A DNA stretch of 64,000 nt, from NCBI RefSeq assembly GCF_014268755.2, contig NZ_CP077093.1:3274001-3338000 (forward strand). The letters run 5' to 3'. Under the pieces are notes generated by a model. The model was not told where the DNA came from. It saw only the letters and a list, made by a program, of their open reading frames with translations, and ran no database searches. This document shows positions 63,740 to 64,000 of the stretch, piece by piece. Each line of letters opens with the position of its first letter. Positions within the stretch are counted from its first letter, which is position 1. The stretch is from Pseudomonas vanderleydeniana (GTDB lineage: Bacteria; Pseudomonadota; Gammaproteobacteria; Pseudomonadales; Pseudomonadaceae). Position numbers and translations under genes: made by a program.

Positions 63740-64000
63740 CTACACCGGCTGGTCGGGTGTGGGCACTGCCCGGTCGGGCAGGCACACGCGTAGCCGGTGA
63801 CCATCAGGGTCGAGCGCCACGAACGTCAGTCCGAACGCGGCGTGATGCAGCGGCTGCTCAACGACGGCCCCCCGGTCGACCCATTGCTGTTGAAGTGCCT
63901 CGACCTGCGCCGGTGTCTCGGCGAGGAACGCCACCTCACTTCGATGGCCGCTGCCGCCGCTCTTGTAGTCCTGGGCGCTGGTTGACCAGAGCCCCAGGGC
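63740..64000 (-). CDS. VOC-family (glyoxalase-like) protein, partial at window edge
   Basis: The minus-strand frame is open from the window edge to a TAG at 63740-63742 (at least 86 residues). EVAFLAETPAQVEALQQQWVDRGAVVEQPLHHAAFGLTFVALDPDGHRLRVC is the second half of a VOC (vicinal oxygen chelate) domain, with the DPDGHRLRV metal-ligand strand. The 5' part lies beyond 64000. Members include glyoxalase I, fosfomycin- and bleomycin-resistance proteins and dioxygenases; the exact activity is not predictable. Confidence 0.8.
   Translation of the reverse strand, partial: ALGLWSTSAQDYKSGGSGHRSEVAFLAETPAQVEALQQQWVDRGAVVEQPLHHAAFGLTFVALDPDGHRLRVCLPDRAVPTPDQPV

Noticed and set aside
1..64000. tRNA, rRNA and CRISPR arrays
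   Set aside because: No conserved tRNA boxes, rRNA stretches or regularly spaced repeats were seen on either strand.

Overview
The window is chromosomal DNA from a Pseudomonas, most likely of the fluorescens/putida side of the genus. This rests on high GC with strong C/G third positions in most genes, Pseudomonas-typical families (DUF6124, a truncated OprD porin, a DUF1656/HlyD/FUSC efflux operon, DUF3742/TraG of Pseudomonas ICEs) and the gene content of the chemosensory clusters. I saw no rRNA, tRNA or CRISPR array.

Layout. (1) 1-2078: an AT-rich foreign-looking stub, with the 3' end of a gene and a 71-codon ORF, bordered by an IS4-type insertion sequence. (2) 2.4-6.5 kb: an MFS exporter, a DMT transporter with an RpiR/SIS regulator, and a divergent ketopantoate-reductase-like enzyme; two TGTAAT/ATTAC inverted repeats lie over and just upstream of the regulator start. 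(3) 6.6-9.2 kb: small accessory genes (barstar-like inhibitor, unknown protein, P-loop kinase, TPR protein with a frameshifted tail). (4) 9.2-14.2 kb: a DUF1656-HlyD-FUSC-LysR operon divergent from an AraC regulator. (5) 14.4-21.7 kb: an island-like stretch with an ICE remnant (DUF3742, TraG-N, small membrane protein), orphan genes, and a tightly coupled HTH / SMC-like ATPase / DUF4276 Toprim-like trio that looks like an anti-phage system. (6) 21.7-33.5 kb: acetolactate synthase, then a tricarboxylate-type catabolic locus (aconitase-family AcnD/AcnA, PrpF isomerase, Tat-exported lactonase, truncated OprD porin, substrate-binding-fold protein, CitMHS and ACS-MFS transporters, and a GntR regulator with two winged-helix domains). 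(7) 33.8-40.0 kb: a chemoreceptor, TerC, an IS256-type element, a lipoprotein and unknown genes. (8) 40.1-63.7 kb: two complete, paralogous, divergently oriented chemosensory clusters, with a PAS histidine kinase and NarL-type regulator between them, and a hybrid kinase and a GAF-GGDEF-EAL protein at the far end.

How they work together. Each chemosensory cluster encodes its own receptor, CheA, CheW, CheR, CheD, CheB and a STAS protein. Only the plus-strand cluster has a CheY, and a FliA-like promoter sequence precedes it. Both STAS proteins lack the serine that is phosphorylated in SpoIIAA-type antagonists. The gene order of the plus cluster resembles the Vibrio cholerae cluster III / P. aeruginosa Che2 (F7-type) systems. 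The tricarboxylate locus plausibly imports an aconitate-like acid, isomerises it with the PrpF homologue and feeds it to the aconitase homologue.

The most novel-looking items are the doubled chemosensory locus, the HTH-ATPase-Toprim trio and the aconitate-type locus with its double-headed regulator. Assignments come from reading motifs by eye; no database search was possible.
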